From Candidatus Thalassarchaeum betae (lineage in GTDB: Archaea; Thermoplasmatota; Poseidoniia; Poseidoniales; Thalassarchaeaceae), in contig PSPG01000010.1 in the NCBI GenBank assembly GCA_003193925.1, forward strand, positions 1 to 59,705: a DNA stretch of 59,705 nt. Direction: 5' to 3'. Shown piece after piece: positions 32,512 to 38,965 of the stretch. Position numbers and translations under genes: made by a program. Position 1 is the first letter of the stretch, and every line of letters starts with the position of its first letter. The notes under the pieces are model-generated. The model saw only the letters and a list, made by a program, of their open reading frames with translations. It did no database searches and was not told the DNA's origin.

Positions 32512-33657
32512 CTACTGGTCATTGTCCTTGAGCCACACTAGGGTGACTTCCATCCTCTCGAAGGTCGGCGTCACCTCGACCATCGCCACCGCGGCTTCGA
32601 CGTCCTCGGCTATCGTCTCGGCCACCACCAGCGGCAGTTCGATGCGCCCGTTCTCGGCGTCCCAGAGCATGAACCGGCGCGGCAGGTCGGTCTGCTCGAT
32701 GATCTCATCAATCCAAGCGGCCTGGTCCTCCTCGGAGGAATAGACCGCGCCGAACATCAGCGTCGCGTCCTCAGTCAGCGTCTCGTGCGGCGCGATGGTC
32801 GCCTCCCCCCTCCTGAGGAAGCGCCTGCGAAGCTGCCCGGCGTCCTTGTAGACGGAAGTGCAGAACTTGAGGTGGTAGCCGTAGGGCTCACGCAGCTCGC
32901 CGTCAAGCGGGTCCGGCTCGCCGCGCTCGGCGGCCATGACTCGGTCGCGCAGCGCCAGTGCCAGTTCTGAGGAGCCCGCAGCGCCAGCGGTGATCTCTGT
33001 GGAGAGGTTGAATCCGCGCAGCTCCATGTTGTCGATGTTGCCCACGGTGATCTCGAGCTCGTTCAGATTGAGGAACGAGACTTCGAAGCCACGCAGCGTC
33101 TCGAGGAGCTCAAACAGCTCGGACTCCTTGTCCGGCTCGCACGGCAGCTCGACGCCGGTGGAGATGCCCGCGGCTGAGCAGGCTGCGATGGTCTGGCGGT
33201 ACTGCTCGGCCTCCAAGTCTAGGAAGTGGAAGCGGATCTCGTCAAGCCCGGCTTGGGCGAACTCGTTCGCTCCCTCGGGCCGGAACGGGATGCTAGTGTA
33301 CATGTGCAGGTGGAAGGAGGAGCCGAACTCGCCCTTCAGCCGCCTGATTCCCTCCAGAGTGCGCTCGCGCGCCATCAGCGGGTCGCCGCCGGTTATGCCA
33401 GCACCCGTCGCGCGCATAGCCCGCGCCTCCTCGATGACCTCGTCGAAGTTGTCGCATTGGCGCTCGTTGGCGAACATGTGGTCGATGTCGCGGCGGGTCT
33501 CGGAGAGCGGGCAGTAGTCGCAGCGCCAGTGGCAGTTTCCGGTGACGAAGAGCACCAGCTTGCTGCCCATCTGGCACTGGATGCAGCCCTCGGCATCGGC
33601 CTCCTCGGGTGGCTCGTGCAGGTCGGGGACCTGCGGTAGCCGCAGGCTGATGCTCAT
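32512..33657 (-). CDS. Radical SAM protein, COG2108-like, unknown substrate
   Basis: The 381-residue protein has the radical SAM cluster motif CHWRCDYC (C42, C46, C49), the glycine-rich GAGITGGDPL stretch, and an extra N-terminal CIQC pair (C25, C28). The opening SKLVLFVTGNCHWRCDYCPLS matches an archaeal group related to pyruvate formate-lyase activating enzyme and annotated COG2108, with no known reaction. The C-terminal part (about residues 230-381) is unique to the group. It overlaps pdxT by 4 bp upstream (ATGA) and lies 39 bp before the PD-(D/E)XK nuclease gene. Confidence 0.82.
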   Translation of the reverse strand: MSISLRLPQVPDLHEPPEEADAEGCIQCQMGSKLVLFVTGNCHWRCDYCPLSETRRDIDHMFANERQCDNFDEVIEEARAMRATGAGITGGDPLMARERTLEGIRRLKGEFGSSFHLHMYTSIPFRPEGANEFAQAGLDEIRFHFLDLEAEQYRQTIAACSAAGISTGVELPCEPDKESELFELLETLRGFEVSFLNLNELEITVGNIDNMELRGFNLSTEITAGAAGSSELALALRDRVMAAERGEPDPLDGELREPYGYHLKFCTSVYKDAGQLRRRFLRRGEATIAPHETLTEDATLMFGAVYSSEEDQAAWIDEIIEQTDLPRRFMLWDAENGRIELPLVVAETIAEDVEAAVAMVEVTPTFERMEVTLVWLKDNDQ

Positions 33658-34259
33658 GCGCTACCCCCGTTCGCCGCCGTCTCCAACAGCCAGCGGTGGA
33701 AGCCAATATCGGTCGACAGCTCGGGGTGGAAGGTCAGGGCCAGCCTGTTGCCGGTCATGACTCCAACGACCTCATCGCCGTGGAGCACGGCCACCTCGGA
33801 CCCCTCGCCGTTGGACGAGAAGCGCGGGGCGCGGATGAAGACGCCTGGGAAGTCGCGCCCCAGCAGAGAGGCCTCGAGGGTGGCTTGGAACGAGTCGGCC
33901 TGGCGGCCGTACGCGTTGCGGTCGATCACAGCGTCGACCAGTGGGCCGCCGCCGTCCCGCGGGTCGGCTAGAAGGATTGCCCCCGCGCACGTGCCTAACA
34001 CTGGGCGCGTGTCGTTGCTGCGTATCCACTCGAAGAGAGCCGGAAGGAGGCCGGAGGCCGGGTCGGTGCCGGTGAGCCGCATGGTCGTGGACTCCCCTCC
34101 GGGTATGACTATGGCATCGGGGTCTGCGGCGGCGAGGTCAGAGGCCTTGCGCAGTTCGTGAATCTCGACCTCGATGTCGGACTCATCGGCCGCCAGTCGC
34201 AGCGCCGCAATGTGGACGTGGCGGGCGCCCTGCAGCATGACGAGGCCTACGCGAAGCAC
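33654..34259 (-). CDS. pdxT: Pyridoxal 5'-phosphate synthase glutaminase subunit PdxT
   Basis: The protein (201 residues) is a class I glutaminase: VGLVMLQGARHVHI at the N-terminus, PGGESTTMRL, the nucleophile Cys in GTCAGAILLAD, and FHPEL with downstream Glu for the catalytic His and Glu. It supplies ammonia to PdxS for vitamin B6 synthesis; pdxS is not in this window. The GTG at 34259 gives an N-terminus like other PdxT and lies 26 bp after a GGTTAATTTT TATA box, so a leaderless transcript is likely. It overlaps the radical SAM gene by 4 bp. Confidence 0.9.
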   Translation of the reverse strand: MLRVGLVMLQGARHVHIAALRLAADESDIEVEIHELRKASDLAAADPDAIVIPGGESTTMRLTGTDPASGLLPALFEWIRSNDTRPVLGTCAGAILLADPRDGGGPLVDAVIDRNAYGRQADSFQATLEASLLGRDFPGVFIRAPRFSSNGEGSEVAVLHGDEVVGVMTGNRLALTFHPELSTDIGFHRWLLETAANGGSA

Positions 34260-34280
34260 ATCTCTCCGTCCGGCCACCCG

Positions 34281-34290
34281 AAAATTAACC
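34281..34290 (-). promoter_or_regulatory. TATA box of the pdxT - radical SAM - nuclease operon
   Basis: GGTTAATTTT on the minus strand is centred about 26 bp from the GTG start of pdxT at 34259, the ideal distance for a leaderless archaeal transcript. Confidence 0.55.
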
Positions 34291-34340
34291 CTGTCGTGGG
34301 CTCCGATGGGCTGAAAGACCCGAAGCGGGCGCGTCGGGCC

Positions 34341-35432
34341 GTGGAATCAGTCGGTCGCATCCACAACTTCGGCGCCGGCCCCGCCGTACTGCCCATTGAG
34401 GTGGTCGAAGAGGTAGCGGCCGCGCTGCCCAACCTGCTCGACAGCGGTTTCGGTCTGCTCGAGGTCTCGCACCGCAGCGCCACCTTCCAGAGCGTCATCG
34501 ACTCGGCGATGGAGCGAATCAGGAGGGTGCTGTCGGTACCAGACGACTACGAGGTCCTGTTTCTGCAAGGCGGCGCCTCGACCCAATTCTACATGACCGC
34601 CCTGAACCTGATCGGCGAGGGTGAGAAGGCAGACTTTCTAGTGACCGGCGGATGGTCGCAGAAGGCGCTCAGGGAGGCAGGGCGGGTAGGCGATGCTGCA
34701 GCTGCGTGGGACGACTCGGCCAACGGATTCAGGTCCGTTCCCCAAGACGGTGACTACTCCATCCGTGAGGATGCAGCCTATGTCCACTACACCTCGAACA
34801 ACACCCTCTACGGAACCCAGTACCACCACCTGCCCGACAGCGGCGGCAAGCCGAGGGTCGTCGATGCGAGCTCGGACATCTGCGGCGTGCCGATCGACGT
34901 CTCAGCGCACGACGTGATCTACGCAGGGGCGCAGAAGAACCTCGGGGCTAGTGGGGTGACCCTCGTCATCATCTCACCATGGGCGCTGTCAAGGGGCAAG
35001 GAGGGGCTGCCCACCATGCTGGACTACAACACCCACGTCTCCAAGGGCTCGATGTTCAACACCCCCAACACCTCTGGCATCTACATCCTAGACCGCGTCT
35101 TCGCTTGGATTGAGCAGAATGGCGGGCTCGAGGGCGCCATCGAGCGCAACCGGACCAAGGCCGCTTTGCTCTACGGCGAACTCGACCGCAGCGACTTCTG
35201 GCGGCCGCATGCACACGGCGGCTCTCGCTCAGTGATGAACGTCACTTGGCGGCTAGCCGACGAGGCGCTCGAGAGCGTCTTCCTCGCAGAGGCTGAGGCG
35301 GCAAGGATGGGCGGGCTCAAAGGTCACCAATGCATCGGAGGCATCCGCGCCAGCATGTACAACAGCTGCTCGATGGAGAGCGTCAAGGCTCTCGTCGGAT
35401 TCATGCGCGACTTCGAGTCGCGACACGGATGA
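34341..35432 (+). CDS. serC: Phosphoserine aminotransferase
   Basis: The 363-residue length equals the family norm. Key parts are IHNFGAGPAVLP at the N-terminus, LEVSHRSATF, FLQGGASTQFYM, the PLP-binding Lys in VIYAGAQKNLGASGVT, and NTPNTSGIYIL. It converts 3-phosphohydroxypyruvate and glutamate to phosphoserine. The start is a GTG at 34341, giving the usual N-terminus; a GTG at 34296 would add 15 residues. serB is encoded far upstream at 6845. The deoC gene overlaps its stop. Confidence 0.9.
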   Translation: MESVGRIHNFGAGPAVLPIEVVEEVAAALPNLLDSGFGLLEVSHRSATFQSVIDSAMERIRRVLSVPDDYEVLFLQGGASTQFYMTALNLIGEGEKADFLVTGGWSQKALREAGRVGDAAAAWDDSANGFRSVPQDGDYSIREDAAYVHYTSNNTLYGTQYHHLPDSGGKPRVVDASSDICGVPIDVSAHDVIYAGAQKNLGASGVTLVIISPWALSRGKEGLPTMLDYNTHVSKGSMFNTPNTSGIYILDRVFAWIEQNGGLEGAIERNRTKAALLYGELDRSDFWRPHAHGGSRSVMNVTWRLADEALESVFLAEAEAARMGGLKGHQCIGGIRASMYNSCSMESVKALVGFMRDFESRHG

Positions 35433-36139
35433 GTGGGAGGATGGACGCGCGCAGCGTACTCGACTTGCTCGACCTGACCCTGCTCGATCACGATGCCACC
35501 GAGGCCGCCCTCGACGCGCTGTGCGAGCGAGCCAATGCTCACCGGCCAGCCGCAGTGTGTGTGTTCTCAGAGCACGTCCCCTATGTGAGGAGCCGTCTAG
35601 ACGATGGGATCGCGCTGGCGGCGGTTGCCGGCGGGTTCCCGATTGGCAGCTTCGATCCAGAGGTGATATCGGAAGCGGTACGCGCCGCCGTCGAGGCTGG
35701 CGCGGACGAGATAGACTGCGTGCTTGAGCCTCACGAGGCCGAGGGCTTCCCGGGCGAGCCCGAGCTTGCGATGCTCATAGCCATGCGCGAGGCATCTGCT
35801 GGCTACACGCTGAAGGTCATCATCGAAACGCCGCTGCTCGAGGAGAGGAGGATGCGCGCGGCCGCACGCATGGCGCTTGCAGCAGGAGCGGACTTCGTCA
35901 AGAGCTGCACCGGCAGGCGAGGAGGCTGCAGCGACGAGGCGGCTGGAATCCTCGCGTTCGAGGTGCGAAGGTACGGTGTTACCATGGGTCACAGGCGCGG
36001 CGTGAAGCTGTCCGGGGGCATCCGGACCAAGGAGGACGTCAAGCGTCTGCTTGGCCTCGTCCACTCGGAGGACTCCACCATCAACGGCCCTGCGAGGCTG
36101 AGAATCGGAGCCTCGTCGCTGCTTGACGACCTGCTGTGA
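35429..36139 (+). CDS. deoC: Deoxyribose-phosphate aldolase-like protein (DeoC)
   Basis: The 236-residue (beta-alpha)8 barrel has the DeoC pattern: LLDLTLLDHDATE, ADEIDCVLE, LKVIIETPLL, the Schiff-base lysine in GADFVKSCTGRRGG, and the second lysine in VKLSGGIRTKED. It cleaves deoxyribose 5-phosphate to glyceraldehyde 3-phosphate and acetaldehyde. The ATG at 35429 overlaps the serC stop (ATGA). An ATG at 35441 is possible but would have its SD-like GGGAGG too close. Confidence 0.85.
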   Translation: MSGRMDARSVLDLLDLTLLDHDATEAALDALCERANAHRPAAVCVFSEHVPYVRSRLDDGIALAAVAGGFPIGSFDPEVISEAVRAAVEAGADEIDCVLEPHEAEGFPGEPELAMLIAMREASAGYTLKVIIETPLLEERRMRAAARMALAAGADFVKSCTGRRGGCSDEAAGILAFEVRRYGVTMGHRRGVKLSGGIRTKEDVKRLLGLVHSEDSTINGPARLRIGASSLLDDLL

Positions 36140-36212
36140 GACTGAGAGCCGGAATAAGACACCAGGACCGACGACGGAAGCAGTCACACCCAGAACGATA
36201 GAGGGATGAGGC

Positions 36213-36866
36213 TCAGGATTCCGTCTCGCCGGTCGAGGATGCCTCGATTCCGTGGGCCTTCAGCATATGTGCCTCGACATTGCGAGGCCTCAATCTCGCC
36301 GAACACTCCGGGCAATCGACGAAACCGCCACTGCTTGAGTACGAGGTCACTATTTTCGATGCCTTCTGCTTGGGTTTCCTGATCTTGATGATGAGACCGA
36401 GCAGCCCCCCGAGCAGGACGCTGGCCAAGAGCAGAGAGGCGGCCAACGAGTGCCAGAATCCTGGGTCGACATCGAGTCTCAGATCGTGATTGACGAACCT
36501 GTCTTCCTCCAGAGGTTCGCCGTCCGGACCTATCAGATCCATCGTGTGCTCGAATCTCTGTCCGTCGACATTGAGGACGAGCAGCTTTCCGTCATCGGTC
36601 GAGTGGACGTGCAAAACGAGTTCGTAACTCCCGAAGAATCCTGTGCCGTCGCTGCGGTTCGCATTGTGATCACAGAGGGATTGATCGGTTGCACCGTCGG
36701 AGCAATCGATTTCGACGTTCATCCACCTTACTGCATTACCGTCGGGTGAGAGGATCTTCCCCTCGATGGTGTAGCGATGATCCCATTCATGTTCCGCCTG
36801 CACCGAGCCGGCCGCCAACACGAGAATAAGAGCCAGAACAGCTATCCAAGTGATCCTTTCACTCAT
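36213..36866 (-). CDS. Single-pass membrane protein with cytoplasmic C2H2-like zinc finger
   Basis: The 217-residue protein has a signal peptide (AVLALILVLAAGSVQAE), an extracellular beta-rich domain resembling a carboxypeptidase-regulatory Ig-like fold (YTIEGKILSPDGNAVRWMNV), a transmembrane helix (about 143-165, ASLLLASVLLGGLLGLIIKI), and a cytoplasmic tail with CPECSARLRPRNVEAHMLKAH, a C-x2-C...H-x4-H finger. It links an outside domain to a nucleic-acid or protein-binding finger inside. Function unknown. A TTTAA box lies 27 bp before the ATG. Confidence 0.7.
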   Translation of the reverse strand: MSERITWIAVLALILVLAAGSVQAEHEWDHRYTIEGKILSPDGNAVRWMNVEIDCSDGATDQSLCDHNANRSDGTGFFGSYELVLHVHSTDDGKLLVLNVDGQRFEHTMDLIGPDGEPLEEDRFVNHDLRLDVDPGFWHSLAASLLLASVLLGGLLGLIIKIRKPKQKASKIVTSYSSSGGFVDCPECSARLRPRNVEAHMLKAHGIEASSTGETES

Positions 36867-36890
36867 GAAACCGGTTCGGGCGAGGTTCTG

Positions 36891-36895
36891 TTAAA
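36891..36895 (-). promoter_or_regulatory. TATA box for the zinc-finger membrane protein gene
   Basis: CTTTAAC on the minus strand, centred 27 bp before the ATG at 36866; fits a leaderless transcript. Confidence 0.45.
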
Positions 36896-36963
36896 GATTG
36901 CTCGTCATAGATGTTCATCGATGATCGAGCCTGCAGAATCGATGTGTCAACATCCAGCATCGC

Positions 36964-36971
36964 ACTTATCA
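36964..36971 (+). promoter_or_regulatory. TATA box for the CDGSH gene
   Basis: ACTTATCA centred about 27 bp before the ATG at 36995; fits a leaderless transcript. Confidence 0.4.
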
Positions 36972-36994
36972 CCCAGTGAGGATGTTCAGCGTTC

Positions 36995-37243
36995 ATGGCA
37001 CAGCCGGTGGCGAGTCAGAACCGCCCCTACGTGATCGAGGTCGAGGAGGGTAAGAAGGTGGCCTGGTGCGCCTGTGGCAGGTCGGCCAACCAACCCTTCT
37101 GCGATGGCAGCCACTCACGTGAGAACACGGGGATCACCCCTATCGTCTTCACTGCCGAGAAGAGCGGGAAGGCTGCCCTGTGCGGCTGCCGCACCAGCGG
37201 GAACAAGCCCCACTGCGATGGCAGCCACAAGAACCTCGACTGA
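36995..37243 (+). CDS. Tandem CDGSH iron-sulfur domain protein
   Basis: The 82-residue protein has two CDGSH-type motifs, each with the C-x-C-x2-(S/T)-x3-P-x-C-D-G-S-H pattern: CACGRSANQPFCDGSH and CGCRTSGNKPHCDGSH. Each should hold a 2Fe-2S cluster with a Cys3-His ligand set, so the protein probably carries two clusters in one chain. Related mitoNEET proteins act in redox or cluster transfer. No membrane anchor is present. It is monocistronic, followed by tRNA-Val on the other strand. Confidence 0.92.
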   Translation: MAQPVASQNRPYVIEVEEGKKVAWCACGRSANQPFCDGSHSRENTGITPIVFTAEKSGKAALCGCRTSGNKPHCDGSHKNLD

Positions 37244-37310
37244 ACTCGACTCAGCCTCGGACATCTCGCGCGTGGCCCTCGAAGGCCTACGGCGTTCAAG
37301 GGATGAGTGG

Positions 37311-37383
37311 TGGGCTCGGCAGGATTTGAACCTGCGATCTTCGCCGTGTGAAGGCGACATCATAACCCCTAGACCACGAGCCC
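37311..37383 (-). tRNA. tRNA-Val (anticodon CAC)
   Basis: Minus strand: acceptor GGGCTCG/CGAGCCC, anticodon arm TCGCC-TTCACAC-GGCGA (anticodon CAC), T arm GCAGG-TTCAAAT-CCTGC, discriminator A. The CCA is encoded at 37308-37310. No intron. It is a close relative of the tRNA-Val(TAC) at 10005. Confidence 0.96.
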
Positions 37384-37482
37384 GCGCCTCGATGCCAGCC
37401 GCGAGTCGGCAATAAGCGTGATGACTCGATTGGTGAGCAGGACTCCCGCCGGAATCAAAAGTCGGCTCTAGGTCGGCGGTCC

Positions 37483-38928
37483 GTGGTGGCTGGTCTGGAC
37501 TTCGACGTTCTGCGCCAGAGGGAGACCTGGCGGGCGTTCGGCATCGGCGTTGTCCTGTTCTGCATCATCGGGTACTCCTCTCTCAGCCTGTTCGGCCTCT
37601 CGTCCTCCGCGTACGGGGTCTCCGAAGACGTCGAGTTGGTGCCTGACTTCGAGGTCGCCTCGATGAACCGCACCGGCATCGATGATGCCATCGCGGACGA
37701 GAGTGGGATGGTGCGACTCTCGAGTCTGAGAGGAAGCGTCGTCGTCCTCGACTTCATGGCGGTGGACTGCGGAAGCTGCCACTACGTTCAGGAGCATATC
37801 GAGCGGAACATCGACGCTTGGGGCGAGCTGGGGGGCGACTACCCAGTGGTGGTCATCTCCATCGGCTCCTGGTACGGCTACGAGCCCTTCGAGCGCATCA
37901 ACGAGACCTTCGGCGATGCTGATTCCTCCAGGCACATGCGCTGGCCGGTGGTCATGGGGGCCACTGACTCGGTGCTGCTCGAGGACGGGGGCAGGGGAGA
38001 CCTCGTCGAGTACTACTCCGCTCAGAACCTGCCTCTCGCGCTGGTGATCGACCATGAGGGGTACGTCGTGACCAAGGAGGGCACAGGATTTCCGTTGGAT
38101 GGCTGGGATTCGTTCGACTCGGCGATACAGAGGGCGAATGCCGGTACCGCCGACTCACTGAGGTTCGGTATAGAGAAGGTGGACCGCTCGCTCACCGGGG
38201 TCTTCGTGATCGGCCTTTTCCTCGGGGTGCTGGTCTACTTCTCGCCGTGCGCCTTCCCGGTCCTCCCGTCCTACATCGCCTACTACCTCAACCTCGGGAT
38301 GAGGGAGGACGAGCTCCGCGAGGCCGGCAAGCTCGCCGGAAGCATGCCCAAGCCCGTCGAGGTCGGTGGCTACGCCGCCCTCGGCCAACTGACCTTCTTC
38401 GGGGCGGTCGGAGTCGTCATCTTCGGGCTCGCCGAGGTAATCGACCTCTCGGGCGTGCTGCACGACATCGCGGTGGCTATCGCCTGGCTGTTGGTCATCC
38501 TCGGCGCGCTGATGCTGCTCGGATGGGCCTCACACCTGCTGGCTTGGGTCCAGAGGGTGCTCGACCGCTACCAGACCACCGAGATGGACGAGCAGTTCTC
38601 TCCACGCCGCAACATGTACCTGTGGGGCATCGGCTACAGCGCGGCTTCAGTAGACTGCACAGCAGCCGCGGTCTTCCCGTTCGTAGCTTGGCTCGCAGTC
38701 GTGGGAGAGGGTGCCTTCGTGTTCGGGATGGCCGGGCTGATACTATCAGTCACACTGCTCATGATCACGATCACCGTGCTGGTGGGATTGGGTCGGCAGG
38801 CGACGATCGACTTCCTGCGCCGTTCGACCGGGATAGTCAAGGCGACCGGGGCTTGGATGATGATGTTCGCTGGAGTCGGCCTGCTCGTATACCTGACGCA
38901 GCCCGAAATTATCGCAAGTTTGCTCTGA
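37483..38928 (+). CDS. TlpA-like thioredoxin domain fused to CcdA/DsbD-type membrane domain
   Basis: The 481-residue protein has an N-terminal anchor (AFGIGVVLFCIIGYSSLSLF), a thioredoxin-like domain (about 55-205) with the redox pair CGSC (C96, C99), and a multi-helix CcdA/DsbD domain (about 225-480) with the conserved Cys in YFSPCAFPVLPS and in SVDCTAAAVFPF. In DsbD/CcdA, electrons pass across the membrane from cytoplasmic thioredoxin to external thioredoxins; here donor and acceptor are in one chain. It likely keeps extracytoplasmic cysteines reduced. The start is a GTG at 37483 or the next codon. Confidence 0.88.
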   Translation: MVAGLDFDVLRQRETWRAFGIGVVLFCIIGYSSLSLFGLSSSAYGVSEDVELVPDFEVASMNRTGIDDAIADESGMVRLSSLRGSVVVLDFMAVDCGSCHYVQEHIERNIDAWGELGGDYPVVVISIGSWYGYEPFERINETFGDADSSRHMRWPVVMGATDSVLLEDGGRGDLVEYYSAQNLPLALVIDHEGYVVTKEGTGFPLDGWDSFDSAIQRANAGTADSLRFGIEKVDRSLTGVFVIGLFLGVLVYFSPCAFPVLPSYIAYYLNLGMREDELREAGKLAGSMPKPVEVGGYAALGQLTFFGAVGVVIFGLAEVIDLSGVLHDIAVAIAWLLVILGALMLLGWASHLLAWVQRVLDRYQTTEMDEQFSPRRNMYLWGIGYSAASVDCTAAAVFPFVAWLAVVGEGAFVFGMAGLILSVTLLMITITVLVGLGRQATIDFLRRSTGIVKATGAWMMMFAGVGLLVYLTQPEIIASLL

Positions 38929-38932
38929 GCAG

Positions 38933-38953
38933 TTATCAAGTACCACTAGTGGT
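38933..38953 (+). promoter_or_regulatory. Promoter with perfect 12-bp palindrome (candidate operator) before the phosphate transporter
   Basis: A TATA-like TTATCAA (38933-38939) is followed directly by ACCACTAGTGGT (38942-38953), a perfect palindrome. The predicted transcription start is about 38962, just before the ATG at 38966, so the palindrome sits between TATA box and start, the usual site for a repressor in archaea. A phosphate-responsive regulator is a reasonable but unproven guess. Confidence 0.5.
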
Positions 38954-38965
38954 GCGCGCGAATCA

